A stretch of DNA of 64,000 nt from Calothrix brevissima NIES-22 (GTDB lineage: Bacteria; Cyanobacteriota; Cyanobacteriia; Cyanobacteriales; Nostocaceae), in NCBI RefSeq assembly GCF_002367995.1, contig NZ_AP018207.1:4711083-4775082 (forward strand), written 5' to 3'. A model generated the notes under the pieces. That model saw nothing but the letters and a program-made list of their open reading frames with translations, did no database searches and was not told the DNA's origin. The stretch's first letter is position 1, and each line of letters begins with the position of its first letter. The position numbers and the translations under genes are program-made. This document shows positions 26,181-36,014 of this stretch, one piece after another.

Positions 26181-27288
26181 TTAACTATGAGTCATATATT
26201 GCTGTTGTAAATAAGCTGCAATCAAAAAATTAATCTCACCATTTAACACCTCTTTCACTGATGTAGTTTCTACATTAGTATATAAATCTTTCACCCGCTC
26301 GTAGGGATGCAAAATATATTCACGAATTAGCTTTGCAGATTGAGATTTTATGCCGCTAGGTTTAATTTGGGCAACATTATTAACACTTTGGGATTGCATT
26401 AAAAACCATAGTTTACTTTTAATAATCTCTAAGGCTTTTGCTTGGTTTTGTATTTGACTGCGTTCTTGGTCACAAAAGACAGTAATTCCTGTAGGAATAT
26501 GACATACTTTTACCCAAGTTTGTGAGCGGTTAATATTTTGACCATGCCAACGCCATTTAGTTATTTCTAAATCATTTTCGGGAATTTCCCAATTAATCGC
26601 TGTATCGCATATAGGTATGACTTCTACCCTAGCTAAACTTGTCTGTAAATTGCCGTTAGTCTGAAAGGGCGATATACGTTGTAATTGATGTATACCTGTT
26701 TCTGATTTAAGAAACCCGTATGTATAACGCCCGATAATTTCTAAGGTAGCGGAGCTAATTCCCACATCATCCCCATCAATTATCTCTACTAAATTAACTT
26801 GGTAATTGTGATTTCTGCCCCAATTCCAGTACAACCTCATTAATAAATATGCCCAATCTTGAGCATCTGCACCAGCAATTTCAGCAGTGATAGTAACTAA
26901 TGCACCCATTTGGTCGTTAGGGTGAGATAGTAACTTTTGTATTTGGACTATTTCTAGTTCTTGTTGAAGATGCTTCAAGTTAGATTGAGTTTCTTGCCAT
27001 AATTGCTCATCAGTTGAGGCTTGCAAAAGTTCTACAGCCGCTTTGATATCTTCGATAATGGCACACCAATTGCGATATTTTTCCTGTCTGGAAAATATCA
27101 AGTATTCTATGTCTTGAAGGATTTGATAAGCTGGTGCTGGATTTAGCCAAAAATTAGACTGAGCAATTATTGTTTCTAAATCTTGAATTCTGGCAGTTAG
27201 TTCTGTTTGGTCAAAGACAATCCTCTGCTTTGCCCAAGATATTTGCTAACCTTTCTACTTCCTGTTTAATTCCGGCAAGTTCCAGCAT
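26181..27288 (-). CDS. RF2-like paralog lacking the GGQ catalytic motif, with its own frameshift site
   Basis: Starts at ATG 27288 (MLELAGIKQEVERLANILG); in-frame TGA at 27213-27211 and a +1 shift lead into the long frame, 368 residues in all. It aligns with prfB over its length, including the decoding tripeptide SPF (RISPFQTNG) and DAQDWAYLLMRLYWNW. The catalytic loop differs: GGKGGQNVN of RF2 is WHGQNIN here, three residues shorter, with His replacing the first Gly of GGQ. The protein should bind stop codons but be poor or dead in peptide release. The frame is otherwise intact and the slip site preserved, which argues for selection rather than decay. Adjacent to and upstream of true prfB. 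Confidence 0.88.
27210..27228 (-). promoter_or_regulatory. Programmed frameshift site of the RF2 paralog
   Basis: CTTTGAC on the minus strand, with AGAGGA upstream, occupies the same place as in prfB. Sequence around it has diverged (GATTGTCTT against GACTATCTT), yet the slip heptamer is identical. Confidence 0.85.
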
Positions 27289-27426
27289 AGTTTTGCTTGT
27301 GAGCGATCGCTAACTAATATTGTATGCCATAATTTCATCTACTCATCCCATGAAAAACCGTGGCTGCTGAGGCTAGACCACGGTAATTTTTACAAAACTT
27401 TACTTTTATCTCGTGCCTACGGATAT

Positions 27427-28155
27427 TTAATCGCGGCTATTGAGGGCAATTAACAGCCGCAAAATAAAAATGAACAGGTTGATGTAGGTGAGGTACATAG
27501 ATAAAGCTGCTGGTAAGTACTGATCGTTGCGATAAGTACGTGGCAAGATATAGAAATCAACCACAGATGCGCCAGCAAATAGAAATACTCCCAAGCCGGA
27601 AATGGCGATTTCTAACCAAGTTGGTGTGTAGACACCAAATAAGGCAAAGACAAATTGAGTCAAACAGACCACTACTAAGGCAATAAGGCCGAGAGAGATA
27701 GTTTTTGTCAAAGCCATCCCGTCTTGTTCCGAGAGATTGGAACCAATTTGACGGGCAACAATAAAGGTAACACCACAACCAAGGGCGGCTATGCCAATAC
27801 CTTGAATACCAACACCTTGGGTTCTCAAAGCGACAAAGACTAAGCCACTGAGAGTGTAACCAGATAAAAGGCTGTAGGTAGCCAGTAAAGGAAGTGCTAG
27901 ACCTTTATTGCCTTTTTCGGCAACATTTTGGGCGACAAAGAACAGAATTAACTCAACAATGACTGCACCAATAAAGGTGGGGAAAAACAGTCCGGGATGA
28001 TTGCGGATCACTCCTAAACCGCCGTAGGTACCTAGTGCGGTCAGTACAAGACCGCCACCTACATAGGGTAGGGCATTAGCTATGACATTAGGTCCTACGA
28101 GGGCTTGAGTTCTAGCCTCGCGGATAGCGTCGCGAAAATTGCTGGTGTTGCTCAT
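27427..28155 (-). CDS. Bax inhibitor-1 (TMBIM/YccA) family membrane protein
   Basis: 242 residues from ATG 28155. About seven membrane helices fill the protein (for example FFPTFIGAVIVELILFFVA and AISGLGVFLFAGASVVDFYIL). The C-terminal half keeps the family pattern: FAGASVVDFYI, then ALSMYLTYINLFIFILRLL. The acidic residues proposed to control a calcium-leak pore are represented by the Asp of VVDFY and the final Asp. Members are pH-sensitive calcium-leak channels in characterised bacteria; the cyanobacterial role is not known. Transcribed alone; a long spacer separates it from sigF. Confidence 0.85.
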   Translation of the reverse strand: MSNTSNFRDAIREARTQALVGPNVIANALPYVGGGLVLTALGTYGGLGVIRNHPGLFFPTFIGAVIVELILFFVAQNVAEKGNKGLALPLLATYSLLSGYTLSGLVFVALRTQGVGIQGIGIAALGCGVTFIVARQIGSNLSEQDGMALTKTISLGLIALVVVCLTQFVFALFGVYTPTWLEIAISGLGVFLFAGASVVDFYILPRTYRNDQYLPAALSMYLTYINLFIFILRLLIALNSRD

Positions 28156-28732
28156 GTGGAAAACTTGTTTTACTGAGAAACGTCCTGTATACTTCCATTT
28201 TTACCAATATTCTGAACTAATCACCACTCAGGCAACTGGGATAAATTATGTTTGTGAATGTGCCTGTCCCATAAATCAAGGGTTTTGTTCTGAAAATTTC
28301 TCATTTATAAAACCCAAAGATTCTACAGTCTTGTTTCTACTGACAGCATATTCTTGGTTATTGCTGACACAGAAAAAGCATAACTCTAGGGGAAATTGAG
28401 CTTTTGGTGATTGTGACAGATGTCTGTAGTGGAATTACTATATTTTTCTGTACCAATAGATAATTTCTCTGCCAGCAGATAAAAGACAATGAATAATGCG
28501 AATCCTGGTTTATCAAACAGAAGTAAGCTGCACTAAATGATGATAAAAAATCAGGGTAAGTCATAAAAAATCATGCGTAGAAATACTGAATAATCCCTGC
28601 GAGACCCTGATAAGTTCAGTATAACGACGATGGTTTATTCAACGGTGACTAAGGAAAATAATGACAGCTTTGATAACAATATACGCAACTCCATTTTTTT
28701 AGAAAAAGGAGTTACAACAAAGGAATTTTTAT
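28156..28732. other. Divergent intergenic region before sigF, with a hairpin at 28687-28713
   Basis: About 575 bases of promoter space for the BI-1 gene and sigF. AACTCC (28687-28692) pairs with GGAGTT (28708-28713), helped by inner T/A pairs, about 20 bases before the sigF start. Its GGAG lies within the stem while the nearer GGAA remains free, so it might influence translation. Confidence 0.4.
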
Positions 28733-29518
28733 ATGGCAGCAAGTGAGTCCTCTGTGCGAATAGATGGTATAGAGTTATTACACTTATACCACCAGAATCC
28801 CTCTATTAAACTGCGTAATCAACTTGTGCAGCTACATACTGGTTTAGTGCGGAAGATGGCTCATAAATTTAGCCATCAATGTAATGAACCTTATGAAGAT
28901 TTAGAACAGATCGGTTATTTTGGTTTAATCAGAGCTATTGAACGTTTTGATCCCAGTCAAGGATATGCGTTTAGTTCTTTCGCTGTACCATATATTCGTG
29001 GAGAGATGCTGCACTTTTTACGCGATCGCAGTACTCTATTAAAAATTCCCCGGCGTTGGCAAGAACTATATAATGAAGGGCAAAAGGTACGCAAGGATTT
29101 GGCTATTGCTTTGGGACGCCCGCCCAAGGATATAGAAATTGCGCGAGAATTGCGCGTATCTGTGCAAGAATGGCAAGAAACTAAATTAGCCGCCCAAAAC
29201 CGGATGCCTTTAAGTTTAGATGCTACGGCTGTTCACTATGTTGATTGCCAAATTACTTTAGGTGAGGCTTTACCTTGTCCTCGTTCTAACGCACTTCAGC
29301 AACAAGAAGAAGAACGTCAACAACTCCAAGGTGCAATCAATTTATTAGAAGAAAAGCCCCGGATGGCTGTTGAGTTAGTCTTTTTGAAAGAACTTTCCCG
29401 TAAAGATGCGGCAAAAAACATCGGTACAAGTCCGATGACTGTAACGCGATATCTGCAAAAAGGTATTCAAGATTTGATTAGCTATTTGCAACCTCAAGCT
29501 GTAGCTAGTGGATCGTAG
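28733..29518 (+). CDS. sigF: Group 3 RNA polymerase sigma factor, SigF type
   Basis: 261 residues from ATG 28733 with AAAGGA upstream. Region 2 is clear (DLEQIGYFGLIRAIERFDPSQGYAFSSFAVPYIRGEMLHFLRD, about 60-105), region 3 lies at about 115-160, and region 4 with a helix-turn-helix (LSRKDAAKNIGTSPMTVTRYLQKGI) is at the end. The length and lack of a region 1 place it with the SigF/SigB-like group 3 factors. In cyanobacteria SigF directs pilus, motility and envelope genes. The exact paralog is inferred from overall resemblance. Confidence 0.85.
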   Translation: MAASESSVRIDGIELLHLYHQNPSIKLRNQLVQLHTGLVRKMAHKFSHQCNEPYEDLEQIGYFGLIRAIERFDPSQGYAFSSFAVPYIRGEMLHFLRDRSTLLKIPRRWQELYNEGQKVRKDLAIALGRPPKDIEIARELRVSVQEWQETKLAAQNRMPLSLDATAVHYVDCQITLGEALPCPRSNALQQQEEERQQLQGAINLLEEKPRMAVELVFLKELSRKDAAKNIGTSPMTVTRYLQKGIQDLISYLQPQAVASGS

Positions 29519-29600
29519 TCAATAGTCCAAAGTCAATAGTCCAAAGTCCCAAGTTCATCAACCCTTGACCATTGACCGTTGACCATTGACCCTTGACTTT
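29519..29600. repeat. Short tandem repeats (GTCAATAGTCCAAA / TTGACCATTGACC)
   Basis: Imperfect tandem copies of AGTCAATAGTCCAAAG followed by TGACCATTGACC units, filling the convergent gap between sigF and chlD. Confidence 0.75.
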
Positions 29601-29614
29601 TACCCCTAAATTTA

Positions 29615-31648
29615 TTACCTAGATTTTAAATCAGCGATCGCTCCTTTGGTCATAGCCGCAATAGCTTTATCGGTCGCCTTAGGCAGATGATAATATTTAC
29701 CTCCGGCTGTTTGCGCTAATTCTTTGGCAAAGCCTGTAGAGACAAATTTACTCTCCGTATCAATTACTAACAGCTGTATTCCCAAAGCGCGAATTCTCGC
29801 CGCAATTTCTAATAATTCGCTTTTGATATCTGGCTTTTCTCCTGGTTCCTGCGGTTCGCCTAAGGAACGGGCTAAGGGGATATTACCCCGGCCATCGGTG
29901 ATGGCTACAACCACAACTTGACCAATATCGCCACTCATTTGAGCATTTAACCCAATGCGTACAGCTTGGGTTAAACCATGCGCTAAGGGGGAACCGCCAC
30001 CACAAGGTAATCTTTCCAAACGGTTGCGTGCTAAGGCAATAGAACGAGTGGGAGGGAGTAAAACCTCTGCTTGTTCGCCCCGGAAAGGAATTAAGGCGAT
30101 TTGGTCGCGGTTTTGATATGCTTCGGTTAACAGTTGCATGACTGCACCTTTAGCTGACTGCATCCGGTTAAGTGCCATTGAGCCAGAAGCATCTACCACA
30201 AACACTACCAACGCCCCAGCTTTGCGGACTAAACGCTTGGCGCGAATGTCTCCTTGTTCAACGATGACTTTGCGTCCTGGGTGTCTTTCTCTACGTGCTT
30301 TTTGATACGGGGCAGCCGCTCTTAATGTGGCATCTACGGCTATGCGTCTCACCTTACCTTTTGGCAACATCGGCTTAATGTAGCGCCCTCTATCTTCTGA
30401 GAAGATAATGCTGCGGCTACCAGATTTACCTTGCCTTTTTGCCATCTGTGTAAAATAAAGCACACTATCATCGAGAATCACCCCTTCCGGATCGAAGACA
30501 AATTCTTCGGGGATGCTGGGTGGTTCTTGTTGTTCTTGTTCCTCTGGTTCCTGTTCTTCTTCTTCCTGTTCTTCTTGTTCGGATTCGTCTTGGCTTTCTG
30601 GTGGTGGGGGTGGTGGAGGTGGTGGCGGCGGTGCTTGTTCTGGTGGCGGTGTCTGCACGACTGTAGCGCGGGGAACAATTACCAATTCCACAGCGCGGCG
30701 CAAGTCATCGGCGTTGACGGTGTTGCGTCCGTCTAAGGCGGCGGCAGCTTTAGCTACGCGCACAGCAAATAACTCGGCGCGGTGTCCTTGAACGCCGCCA
30801 CGAAGTGCCTCATTGACTAAATATGCAATTTGATCGTGGGTAATGATGACATCTTTCAGCCATTCCCGCGCCAGGATAATTTGAGTTTTTAGCCCATCTA
30901 AGTCTTCGTTATATTGGGCGAGGAATTCTTGGGGAGATACGGAATAAGCGATCGCTTGTTCAACTGCTTGTACTCTTTGATCTAAGCCGAGGACTCCGTC
31001 TGCTGATAATGCGATCGCAATTCTATCGAGTAAATGTTCTCTTAACGCTCCTTCTTCTGGGTTGTAGGTAGCAATAAACAACGGTTTACACTGATGTTGA
31101 AAGCTAATTCCTTCCCGCTCAATTTGGTTGCGTCCTTCTGATAAAACAGAAAGCAGTTGATTGCTGATTTGGTCATCAAGTAAGTTGATTTCATCCACAT
31201 ACAGCACCCCTCGGTTGGCGCTGGCGAGTAATCCCGGCTGAAATACTGTATCTCCTTGCTTGACTGACTGTTCCACATCCACAGAACCGAGAAGCCTATC
31301 TTCTGTAACCCCTAAGGGAATTTGCACAAACGGCGCAGGGATGATGGCAGTAGGGACATCTTGAATATTTTTATCTGCGTATTCTGCTAAAAGTAAATCA
31401 TCCCATTCTTGGGGTTGATTAGGATCGCAGTTGCTAATCGAGTCCTTGACAACTTCAATAGGTGGTAGCAAAGCGTGAATAGCCCGCGCCATCACAGATT
31501 TTGCCGTACCGCGACGACCTGCGATCGCTACTCCACCTAATCCCGGATCGACAGCAGCTAATAGCAAAGCTAATTTAATCGCTTCTTGTCCGACTACGGC
31601 TGTCAGTGGAAAGGAAGTGATTTGAGGATTGATAGTAGGCGCAGGCAT
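29615..31648 (-). CDS. chlD: Magnesium chelatase subunit D
   Basis: 677 residues from ATG 31648. An N-terminal AAA+ domain has Walker A-like [20 protein letters not shown] (about 43-62) and Walker B-like [13 protein letters not shown] (about 147). A proline run and a long Glu/Gln-rich acidic linker follow (about 335-385). The C-terminal von Willebrand A domain has the MIDAS motif DASGSM (about 490). ChlD works with ChlI and ChlH to insert magnesium into protoporphyrin IX, the first step committed to chlorophyll, in the cytoplasm. Length is as usual for the family. It is a single gene with short repeats on both sides. Confidence 0.95.
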   Translation of the reverse strand: MPAPTINPQITSFPLTAVVGQEAIKLALLLAAVDPGLGGVAIAGRRGTAKSVMARAIHALLPPIEVVKDSISNCDPNQPQEWDDLLLAEYADKNIQDVPTAIIPAPFVQIPLGVTEDRLLGSVDVEQSVKQGDTVFQPGLLASANRGVLYVDEINLLDDQISNQLLSVLSEGRNQIEREGISFQHQCKPLFIATYNPEEGALREHLLDRIAIALSADGVLGLDQRVQAVEQAIAYSVSPQEFLAQYNEDLDGLKTQIILAREWLKDVIITHDQIAYLVNEALRGGVQGHRAELFAVRVAKAAAALDGRNTVNADDLRRAVELVIVPRATVVQTPPPEQAPPPPPPPPPPPESQDESEQEEQEEEEQEPEEQEQQEPPSIPEEFVFDPEGVILDDSVLYFTQMAKRQGKSGSRSIIFSEDRGRYIKPMLPKGKVRRIAVDATLRAAAPYQKARRERHPGRKVIVEQGDIRAKRLVRKAGALVVFVVDASGSMALNRMQSAKGAVMQLLTEAYQNRDQIALIPFRGEQAEVLLPPTRSIALARNRLERLPCGGGSPLAHGLTQAVRIGLNAQMSGDIGQVVVVAITDGRGNIPLARSLGEPQEPGEKPDIKSELLEIAARIRALGIQLLVIDTESKFVSTGFAKELAQTAGGKYYHLPKATDKAIAAMTKGAIADLKSR

Positions 31649-31763
31649 GGTTTGGCAATATAGCTAGTCTCGGCTTTTAGCATATCAAGCTTCTGGCACA
31701 TTTAAAATATAGTCATTTGTCATTGGTCATTGGTCATTTGTCAACATCTACTAAATTGCCAGT

Positions 31764-31966
31764 TGGTGAGGTACAGATTATCGTTGATTGTAGGGGCACT
31801 GGCACTGCCATGCCCCGAAGCGCGTACCTCATTTAGGGACTTCCAAATAAAAAATATTCCAATCATTAACTTACCAAACCCGCAACTCGTAGGGGCGGGG
31901 TTACCCCGCCCCTACAATTTGGCATAATTTATTTTTTGGAGTTCCCTTACCTGAAATATGCTGTAA
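31764..31966. repeat. Dispersed inverted-repeat element, copy 1, interrupted by a smaller element
   Basis: TGGTGAGGTAC...GTACCTCATTTACCTGAAATATGCTGTAA is the same sequence as the uninterrupted copy at 53700-53796. The inside folds into a hairpin (GGGGCA...TGCCCC). This copy is split at CATTTA by a 111-bp element (31836-31946). Confidence 0.75.
31836..31946. mobile_element. 111-bp MITE with GGGACTTCC-type inverted ends and TTA duplication
   Basis: Left end GGGACTTCCAAATAAAAAAT and right end ATTTATTTTTTGGAGTTCCC are imperfect inverted repeats. TTA flanks both sides (31833-31835 and 31947-31949) where the uninterrupted copy at 53.7 kb has a single TTA, so the target duplication is 3 bp. Inside is a 12-bp GC-rich hairpin GTAGGGGCGGGG/CCCCGCCCCTAC (31889-31915). 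No coding capacity; T(N)A duplications resemble those of IS5-family groups. Confidence 0.8.
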
Positions 31967-32053
31967 TTACTGATTCGTCAGCGACCTTTAGGCGAGAACA
32001 ATGTAAACTAGAATGTCAGTAAAGTAACATTTATTTACATAAAATCTTCAGCC

Positions 32054-32731
32054 ATGCTAGCTGCTATTCTCTTTGACCTAGACGGTACGATTGTCAATAC
32101 TGACCCGATACACTACCTAGCTTGGCAGCAAAAGCTGGCTAGTTATGGCATAGAAATTGATGAAGCATTTTATAAATCTCGCATTAGCGGACGACTGAAC
32201 CCAGAAATTGTCAAAGACATATTACCGCAATTATCATCTGCAGAAGGGCAAATATTTGCAGATGAGAAAGAAGCGCTATTCCGGGAAATGGCGGCAAATC
32301 TCCAACCTTTGAATGGATTTGCAGAGTTAATCGCCTGGACAGAAGCACATCAGTTAAAACGTGCTTTAGTTACCAATGCTCCGAGATTGAATGCTGAATT
32401 TATGCTTGAGGTTTTGGGCATTAAAGAAGCATTTCAGACAGTTGTTTTAGCTGAAGACTGTATAGCAGGTAAACCAGACCCCACACCTTACCAGGTTGCC
32501 TTAAATCAGTTGGGGATTCAAGCGCAAGATGCGATCGCCCTAGAAGATTCCCCCTCTGGAATTCGTTCAGCTGTAGCTGCTGGTATCCGCACCATTGGTA
32601 TAGCTTCTACTCACGATCCCAAAGTTTTGCTAGAAGTCGGTGCTTTTATCGCCATCCCCGATTTTACAAATCTGCAACTCTGGACATTACTCAACTCAAT
32701 GAGCGAACAAGATTTGAGTACTATTTCATAA
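32054..32731 (+). CDS. HAD-superfamily phosphatase, beta-phosphoglucomutase-like
   Basis: 225 residues from ATG 32054. Motif I FDLDGTIVNTDPIH gives the nucleophile and acid/base aspartates (about 8-21), motif II is VTNAP (about 106), and the Lys of GKPDPTPY plus LEDSPSGIRSAVAAG supply motifs III and IV. The small alpha-helical cap sits between motifs I and II. The family hydrolyses or isomerises sugar phosphates or phosphoglycolate; the substrate cannot be read from sequence. Sequence ahead of the start (GTAACATTTATTTACATA, 32023) is close to an HLR1 box with one mismatch. Confidence 0.85.
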   Translation: MLAAILFDLDGTIVNTDPIHYLAWQQKLASYGIEIDEAFYKSRISGRLNPEIVKDILPQLSSAEGQIFADEKEALFREMAANLQPLNGFAELIAWTEAHQLKRALVTNAPRLNAEFMLEVLGIKEAFQTVVLAEDCIAGKPDPTPYQVALNQLGIQAQDAIALEDSPSGIRSAVAAGIRTIGIASTHDPKVLLEVGAFIAIPDFTNLQLWTLLNSMSEQDLSTIS

Positions 32732-32872
32732 TATGGGGCATGGGGCATTGGGCATTGGAAACAATTTTGAATTTTGAATTGTTTGTCCCCCTTGTCCTCC
32801 TTGTCCCCCTTGTCCCCCTTGTCCTCCTTGTCCCCCTTGTCCCCCTGCTCCCTGCTCCCTGCTCCCCTAGCC
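32732..32872. repeat. Low-complexity tandem repeats (CCTTGTCCCC, CTCCCTG)
   Basis: Many copies of TTGTCCTCC / TTGTCCCCC followed by TGCTCCC units in the convergent gap. Typical Nostocales short repeats; slippage-prone. Confidence 0.8.
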
Positions 32873-33919
32873 CTAATTCTCCTTCTTGTCCTTCTGTTGG
32901 CTGAATACAGACTTTCCTTTAGCTAATAAACCAATCCCAATCAAAGAACCTAGCACTGTTGAGGGTTCAGGTACGTCTGTTGCGGGCCCTCTGCCTTGTG
33001 GCTTGGGTAACTCTGGAATAAAGGCTTCCTTTTTGACGTTATTCACAATTGAATTGTTAGGAAGATTGCTGGTGCCACCGCCAATACCACCACTACCGCC
33101 ACTACCACCACCACCAAGCAGTGATAAAAGTCCGGCGAAGGGAAGGACACCTAAGATACCCCCGGCACCGCCACCAGCGCCACCGGCTGCTGCGACTGGT
33201 AATATACGCGATTTTTTTAACTTGCGGACAGACCAAGACTCTACTCCAGTGCCAGCATTATTAAATTTGGAGAATAAATAAACATATTGCTGATCCTTTT
33301 CACTTTTTTGATTGTTTACAAAAAAGCTGTTGTTGATGTAGACAAAGTAATCATGGCTACCAATCTCTTTATCCGCGTTGATATCTTCTAGCTCAACTGT
33401 ATTTGGCTCGAGGTCGAACCTTTTGCTAGCACGACCTTTGAAGGTGGGATAATTGGTCAGATCGGGAGAATTTCCTAAAAAAACTTGCAACTTTTCTAAG
33501 ACAATCTTTGCTGTCTCTTGATTGGTATTAGTTTTAACTGTCTGGTTTGTTTCGTTAATAGTTAAGATAAATTCCCGATAGTCTGTACCGCCTATGCTGA
33601 CGATGGGTACATCACTTAACTTTAATGAACGGGATACTTGGGATTTTTTACGTGTATCTAATTTAACTACAAAAGAATCTGTGTTATAGCCTTGTTTTGT
33701 AGCAGAGTTGCTTGAAGGTTCAATTTGCAAAAATGTATTGACTTCATCTAAGTTTTTGAGGGTGTCACTGCCAATTTTCTTGATGCAAGCATCCTGACCT
33801 TTGACACAAATAGATTCACTGGGATTAATCAGACTGATTCTGGTTGCAGAAGCGCGATCGCTTGCAATAGTACTGAAGAAAATTACATCAGATAGAGCTA
33901 TTAAACCTATTTTTCCCAT
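32873..33919 (-). CDS. PEP-CTERM sorting-domain protein
   Basis: 348 residues from ATG 33919, chosen because AGGA lies six bases upstream; a longer frame from 34000 lacks this. The N-terminus has a hydrophobic signal-like segment (GLIALSDVIFFSTIASDRASA). The centre has no known domain. A Gly-rich stretch (about 240-285) is followed by the C-terminal tripartite PEP-CTERM signal: VPEPSTVLGSLIGIGLLA then a basic tail. Such proteins are exported and processed by an exosortase, and are common in exopolysaccharide-producing cyanobacteria. The individual role is unknown. Confidence 0.75.
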   Translation of the reverse strand: MGKIGLIALSDVIFFSTIASDRASATRISLINPSESICVKGQDACIKKIGSDTLKNLDEVNTFLQIEPSSNSATKQGYNTDSFVVKLDTRKKSQVSRSLKLSDVPIVSIGGTDYREFILTINETNQTVKTNTNQETAKIVLEKLQVFLGNSPDLTNYPTFKGRASKRFDLEPNTVELEDINADKEIGSHDYFVYINNSFFVNNQKSEKDQQYVYLFSKFNNAGTGVESWSVRKLKKSRILPVAAAGGAGGGAGGILGVLPFAGLLSLLGGGGSGGSGGIGGGTSNLPNNSIVNNVKKEAFIPELPKPQGRGPATDVPEPSTVLGSLIGIGLLAKGKSVFSQQKDKKEN

Positions 33920-34345
33920 AATTATTCCTAATTTTGGTAATCGTAGGTTTTTTTTGCAGCTTACATCCCACACTTTATGTAAAAAAAATAACCCCAACAT
34001 TTCTAGTAATTACTCCGACAGTATAATTTAAAATCTTTATATAGCCTTGCTCTTGGGAATTACCAATGTATTCTACAAGTTATCATTACTAAGATAAATT
34101 GATACGTTTTTTATACAATCTTTATATAGCTTACTTAAGTGCTAACTTTTAATGAAGCCCTTGCAATTCGGAGGAAGCGATCGCCAAATCAACTCAGTAA
34201 AAATTACGAAGAAACACTGAGAAATAAATCTACTTTTGAAAATCCTTATAAATTACCGATCCCCAAATCTACCCACCACCTGCTTTTTCTTGCGATAATT
34301 CCCAAGGGGCATGAGCTTCTAAACTGGTTAATCAAGGGAAGGTAG
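33920..34345. other. Intergenic region, no gene recognised
   Basis: About 425 bases between divergent genes. A GTG-initiated 68-codon frame (34139-34345) runs up to the next start, but it has no recognised sequence and no ribosome site, so it is not called. Promoters for both neighbours must lie here. Confidence 0.35.
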
Positions 34346-35920
34346 ATGAGCATCAAACGGTTGGGTTTAATTGGGCTGACGCTGATCTCGTTAGTCTTGT
34401 CCGGCTTGTCTTTATTCAGCAGTTGGCAAGAACCTCAATTTCAAAGTCGCCTAGAACTTTATCAAACAAATCTGGCGCTACAAGCCCAAGCTTGGGAACC
34501 AGAGGATAGTTCAGAGGAAAATTTTTCGGGGGTGAGGGATGCCATACTGGGCGATAAACCCCTAGAAAATGCTGCCCAGCAATATCAACAAGCGCAGAAA
34601 TCGGTGCAAACCAATTTGGATCAAGCCAAAAATCAACTAGCAAAACTGCGTTCTTCCGCAAATACTGCACCTGCACCGGCTAAACCCTTACCCGCCACTC
34701 GTCCTGGAGAAAGTCCCTCTAATCAACAGGAACAGCAGTTACAGCAGTCTATTAACCAGCTACAAAAATTATTGGCTGAATTAGATTTACGTTTGGGAAT
34801 TTTACAAGCTGCGCCAGGTAAGATAGAAGCAGCAATCTCAACTTGGACTGATTTGCAGCAACGTTCACAAAATAGTCCAGAATTTTCACAAACATCGGCG
34901 GCGTTGATTGGTTTGTGGAGCAATCCCCCACGCCTGTTACCGAATGCGCAGGAACTGATACAAAAAAATTTAGATGGTTGGTTTCGTTCGCAGGCGTTAG
35001 TGCAACTGTATGAACTTCAACAACGAACAGAAGCAATATCAACAGTAAAAGCTGCACAACAACAAGCGGCTACTCAAGCTGTAGTTAAGTTAGCGGTGAT
35101 TGGCATTGTTCCTACCTTAACAGCTTTGGTTGGTCTGGTACTGCTAATTACTGTATTGGCGCAGCGCTTGGTAAAAGGAAAGTCTGCCTTACTAGCGCAA
35201 AATGCCGATTTACCTTGGTCAACACCTTGGGGTGGTGAAGTCATTTTACAGGTGTTTGTCATCGGCTTTTTCTTAATGGGACAGGTGTTTATTCCCCTGT
35301 TATTTTCTCTACTTCCCATCCAATTTGCCGGCGGTAACGTCCGCTTTCAAGCTTTCTCGGTTTTGGTACGTTATGTATTGGTAGCCTTGGGAGCGCTATT
35401 AGTACTGTACGTATCGATCAAGCGCTTTTTCCCATTACCAGAATTTTGGTTTAACTTTAATTTCCGAGGTAATTGGTTTTTGTGGGGATTGGGTGGTTAT
35501 TGCGCAGCTTTACCAATAGTTGTGGTAGTGTCCTTGATTAATCAACAACTATGGCAAGGACAAGGTGGTAGTAATCCCTTATTACAACTAGCGTTGGAAA
35601 GCCAAGATTCAGTGGCGCTAGGCTTATTTTTTGTTACAGCTGCGATCGCCGCCCCATTTTTTGAAGAAATTCTCTTTCGCGGCTTTTTATTACCTTCCCT
35701 GACTCGTTTCTTACCTGTATGGTCAGCTATTCTCATTAGTAGCCTGTTATTTGCTGCTGCTCATTTGAGCTTGTCAGAAATTTTACCACTGACAGCCTTG
35801 GGGATCGTCTTGGGAGTAGTCTATACGCGATCGCGTAACTTACTGGCTCCCATGCTATTACACAGTCTTTGGAATAGCGGCACATTACTGAGTTTATTTA
35901 TTTTAGGTAGCGGTAATTAA
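34346..35920 (+). CDS. CPBP-family (CAAX/Abi) intramembrane metalloprotease with large N-terminal extension
   Basis: 524 residues from ATG 34346 with GGGAAGG upstream. The N-terminus has one membrane helix, then a long helical, Gln-rich coiled-coil-like region (about 60-230). About seven further membrane segments follow. Active-site motifs are EEILFRGFLLP (motif 1, about 440), the His of AAAHLSLSE (motif 2, about 472) and the final HSLWN (motif 3). CPBP proteases cleave within membranes; bacterial members act in bacteriocin self-immunity or processing, but substrates are usually unknown. The soluble extension may recruit the substrate, which is inference. Confidence 0.85.
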   Translation: MSIKRLGLIGLTLISLVLSGLSLFSSWQEPQFQSRLELYQTNLALQAQAWEPEDSSEENFSGVRDAILGDKPLENAAQQYQQAQKSVQTNLDQAKNQLAKLRSSANTAPAPAKPLPATRPGESPSNQQEQQLQQSINQLQKLLAELDLRLGILQAAPGKIEAAISTWTDLQQRSQNSPEFSQTSAALIGLWSNPPRLLPNAQELIQKNLDGWFRSQALVQLYELQQRTEAISTVKAAQQQAATQAVVKLAVIGIVPTLTALVGLVLLITVLAQRLVKGKSALLAQNADLPWSTPWGGEVILQVFVIGFFLMGQVFIPLLFSLLPIQFAGGNVRFQAFSVLVRYVLVALGALLVLYVSIKRFFPLPEFWFNFNFRGNWFLWGLGGYCAALPIVVVVSLINQQLWQGQGGSNPLLQLALESQDSVALGLFFVTAAIAAPFFEEILFRGFLLPSLTRFLPVWSAILISSLLFAAAHLSLSEILPLTALGIVLGVVYTRSRNLLAPMLLHSLWNSGTLLSLFILGSGN

Positions 35921-36014
35921 TTTTACGTATTATTACGGTTGCCATATACTGATAAAATTTGATTCTATCTGCATATATGGCAACAATTTACTGATTAAAC
36001 ATAGAAATAAGCTT

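Noticed and set aside
30431-30791. Plus-strand frames rich in Gly/Trp/Cys inside chlD
   Set aside because: They are the complement of the proline- and glutamate-rich linker of ChlD, not genes.
32023-32040. HLR1 box upstream of the HAD phosphatase
   Set aside because: One half site has a mismatch at a fixed position (GTAACATT), so it is not called as a site.
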